A stretch of DNA of 64,000 bases, taken from the NCBI RefSeq assembly GCF_026240095.1, contig NZ_JAPIVG010000006.1:1-64000 (forward strand). The letters are read 5' to 3'. This DNA comes from Pedobacter sandarakinus (GTDB lineage: Bacteria > Bacteroidota > Bacteroidia > Sphingobacteriales > Sphingobacteriaceae). The position numbers were made by a program, and so were the translations under genes. The notes under the pieces are model-generated. The model saw nothing but the letters and a program-made list of their open reading frames with translations, searched no databases and was not told the DNA's origin. Of this stretch, positions 62,261 to 64,000 are shown piece after piece. Positions within the stretch are counted from its first letter, which is position 1; every line of letters begins with the position of its first letter.

Positions 62261-63667
62261 TTAAATATGTATTGCCCTGTTCTCGGTAGCGGCTAAAGCA
62301 GCTTCTTTTAAGGCTTCGGTGTAGGTTGGGTGTGCGTGGCAAGTGCGAGCAATATCTTCTGCAGATGCACGGAACTCCATGGCAATTACGGCCTCGGCAA
62401 TCATGTCTGCTGCACGCGGGCCAATCATGTGTACACCCAAAACCTCATCAGTTGTAGCATCTGCCAATACTTTTATGAAACCATCGGTATCCATACTGGC
62501 TTTGGCACGTCCGCTGGCTTTAAAAGGGAAAGAACCTGCTTTATATTTTGTTCCTTTTTCTTTCAACTGCTCTTCGGTTAAACCTACCGAAGCCACTTCT
62601 GGCCAGGTATAAACCACACCAGGAATTAAGTTATAGTTAATATGTGGTTTCTGTCCCGCAATAGTTTCGGCAACATAGGTACCTTCGTCTTCTGCTTTAT
62701 GCGCCAACATGGCACCAGTTATTACATCTCCAATAGCATAAACACCCTTAACGGAAGTTTCTAAATGCTCGTTAACAGGTACTTTTTTACCTCTTTCTTC
62801 TACGGTAATGCCAATTTTATCTAAACCCAAGCCTTCGGTATAGGCAGTACGACCAACGGCAACGATGCAGTAATCTGCGTCTAAAGATATCGACTCACCT
62901 TTTGGCGTATCGGCGGTAACAACTACAGTTTTGCCATTATTTTTTGCACCTGTAACTTTATGGCCCATGTAAAACTCCATACCCAGGTTTTTCTTTAATA
63001 CACGTTGCAGTTCTTTGCCCAAACTGGCATCCATTGTACTAATTAATGATGGCAAAAATTCGACAACGGAAACTTTAGTGCCCAAGCGAGCGTATACCGA
63101 ACCTAGCTCCAAACCGATTACGCCACCACCAATTACAACCATGCTTTTTGGCACTTCTTTGATATTTAAAGCTTCGGTAGAGGTGATGATCCGTTTTTTA
63201 TCGATTGGTAAAAATGGCAATGCTGTAGGTTTCGAACCTGTTGCGATGATAACATTTTTTGCGGTGATGGTTTCTGTAGTACCATCGCCTTTGGTAATAA
63301 GTACGGTATTTTTATCTACGAAAGAGCCAACTCCTTCGAAAGAATCGATTTTATTTTTTTTGAACAAATAAGTAATCCCAGCCGTATTTTGAGCAACAAC
63401 ATCATCTTTACGTGCAATCATTTGTTTCATATCAACTTTTAAATCTTTTAAGTTGATACCATGAGTTGTAAATGTATGGGCTGCGTTGTGGAAATGCTCC
63501 GAAGAATCTAATAAAGCCTTTGAGGGAATACAGCCCACATTTAAGCAGGTACCACCAAAAGTTTTATATTTTTCTATTACCGCAGTTTTTAATCCTAACT
63601 GTGCACAACGTATTGCGCCTACATAACCGCCCGGCCCTGAACCGATAACAACGACATCGTATTGCAT
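62261..63667 (-). CDS. lpdA: Dihydrolipoyl dehydrogenase
   Basis: 468 residues from the ATG at 63665-63667 (MQYDVVVIGSGPGGYVGAIR); 20 upstream in-frame codons do not fit the family. Visible are the FAD loop, the redox disulfide GGTCLNVGCIPSK, the NAD loop VVIGGGVIGLELGSVYARLG and the C-terminal HAHPTYTEALKEA with the catalytic His-Glu pair. It reoxidises dihydrolipoamide in the E3 position of pyruvate and 2-oxoglutarate dehydrogenases. No E1/E2 genes are adjacent. Followed by its own terminator. Confidence 0.96.
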   Translation of the reverse strand: MQYDVVVIGSGPGGYVGAIRCAQLGLKTAVIEKYKTFGGTCLNVGCIPSKALLDSSEHFHNAAHTFTTHGINLKDLKVDMKQMIARKDDVVAQNTAGITYLFKKNKIDSFEGVGSFVDKNTVLITKGDGTTETITAKNVIIATGSKPTALPFLPIDKKRIITSTEALNIKEVPKSMVVIGGGVIGLELGSVYARLGTKVSVVEFLPSLISTMDASLGKELQRVLKKNLGMEFYMGHKVTGAKNNGKTVVVTADTPKGESISLDADYCIVAVGRTAYTEGLGLDKIGITVEERGKKVPVNEHLETSVKGVYAIGDVITGAMLAHKAEDEGTYVAETIAGQKPHINYNLIPGVVYTWPEVASVGLTEEQLKEKGTKYKAGSFPFKASGRAKASMDTDGFIKVLADATTDEVLGVHMIGPRAADMIAEAVIAMEFRASAEDIARTCHAHPTYTEALKEAALAATENRAIHI

Positions 63668-63769
63668 AATTTCTTTAAAATTTGATTGCCCAAATGTAGG
63701 TAAAAAAGGCGAAAAGCTGAAAGTCAAATCCTTTAAGCTGCAACATAAAGCCGTAATATAAAAGCAATT

Positions 63770-64000
63770 TTAAGCTATTATATTGTGTTGTTGAATATAG
63801 GTGTGCGCATGAGCAAAATTCAAAAATAACTCGTCGGCGATTTTTAGTTTTTGATGCATTCTAACATTATTTTGGATGGCGTAACAGGTTATTCCTGCAG
63901 CAACTGCCGCTTTAACGCCATTGAGTGTATCCTCAAAAACAATGCATTCGCCTTTTGTAATGCCTAATTTTTCGACGCAAAGATTATAGCTTTCTGGGTC
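63770..64000 (-). CDS. HAD-superfamily phosphatase, C-terminal part only
   Basis: The last 76 residues of a minus-strand gene that begins beyond the window. DPESYNLCVEKLGI and CIVFEDTLNGVKAAVAAGI are the third and fourth motifs of subfamily IA HAD phosphatases, as in beta-phosphoglucomutase-like enzymes, with the metal-binding Glu-Asp in FEDT. The substrate cannot be told from the fragment. Stop codon at 63770-63772. Confidence 0.85.
   Translation of the reverse strand, partial: DPESYNLCVEKLGITKGECIVFEDTLNGVKAAVAAGITCYAIQNNVRMHQKLKIADELFLNFAHAHTYIQQHNIIA

Overview
The window is a piece of a Bacteroidota chromosome, most likely Sphingobacteriaceae (Pedobacter or a close relative). The evidence is the AT-rich sequence, TTTG/TAnnTTTG-type promoters, a YpdA-type bacillithiol reductase, a crt carotenoid cluster with the small membrane lycopene cyclase, and many family-typical Bacteroidota proteins. 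Genus is an inference; there is no rRNA or marker comparison here.

Chromosome, left (1-3297): the 5' part of a secreted collagen-like protein, a DUF6370-type secreted protein, and ahcY (S-adenosylhomocysteine hydrolase) on the minus strand.

Integrated element (3281-23285, about 20.0 kb): a 19-bp direct repeat that contains the first codons of ahcY lies at both ends, and a tyrosine recombinase sits just inside the right end. The backbone is that of an integrative mobilizable element: an excisionase-like HTH protein, a RepA-like AAA ATPase with iteron-like repeats after it, a candidate oriT hairpin, MobC, a MobA-type relaxase with a small membrane protein gene nested in another frame, an XRE regulator, and the integrase. 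No type IV secretion genes are present, so transfer would need a helper. The cargo has two parts: a PHP-domain/ABC-ATPase fusion (TrlF-like, possible defence gene) bracketed by 23-bp direct repeats, and a complete-looking grasp-with-spasm RiPP operon (13127-20530, minus strand). That operon holds a GG-leader precursor peptide, a secreted protein, an ATP-grasp ligase, a small overlapping gene, a SPASM protein, a DUF6169-like gene broken by one base, a C39-peptidase ABC exporter and an HlyD-type adaptor. A frameshifted IS256-family copy separates the two cargo blocks, and its end overlaps the end of the adaptor gene.

At the right junction the ancestral ahcY promoter and start codon survive as an orphan: the reading frame is now MSSVET followed by a stop. 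That promoter points into the integrase gene, while ahcY itself now depends on sequence from the element's left end.

Chromosome, right (23286-64000): ordinary housekeeping and metabolic genes. These are a CBS-domain protein, an M28 peptidase, a 139-bp tandem intergenic repeat, terC, a polyprenyl synthetase, an alpha/beta hydrolase, YpdA, an MBL-rhodanese sulfur enzyme, asparaginase, TatD, UvrA, an outer-membrane barrel, a PaaE-like reductase, a lytic transglycosylase, a pseudouridine synthase with a long repetitive tail, a lactonase, two tandem tRNA-Asn genes and a PfkB kinase. Then come a split carotenoid cluster (lycopene cyclase, crtI, crtZ, with an ECF sigma factor), murB, a TetR-RND efflux operon, an MFS transporter, a choice-of-anchor-I lipoprotein, dihydrolipoyl dehydrogenase and a partial HAD phosphatase. 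Several intergenic gaps carry members of a dispersed repeat family.
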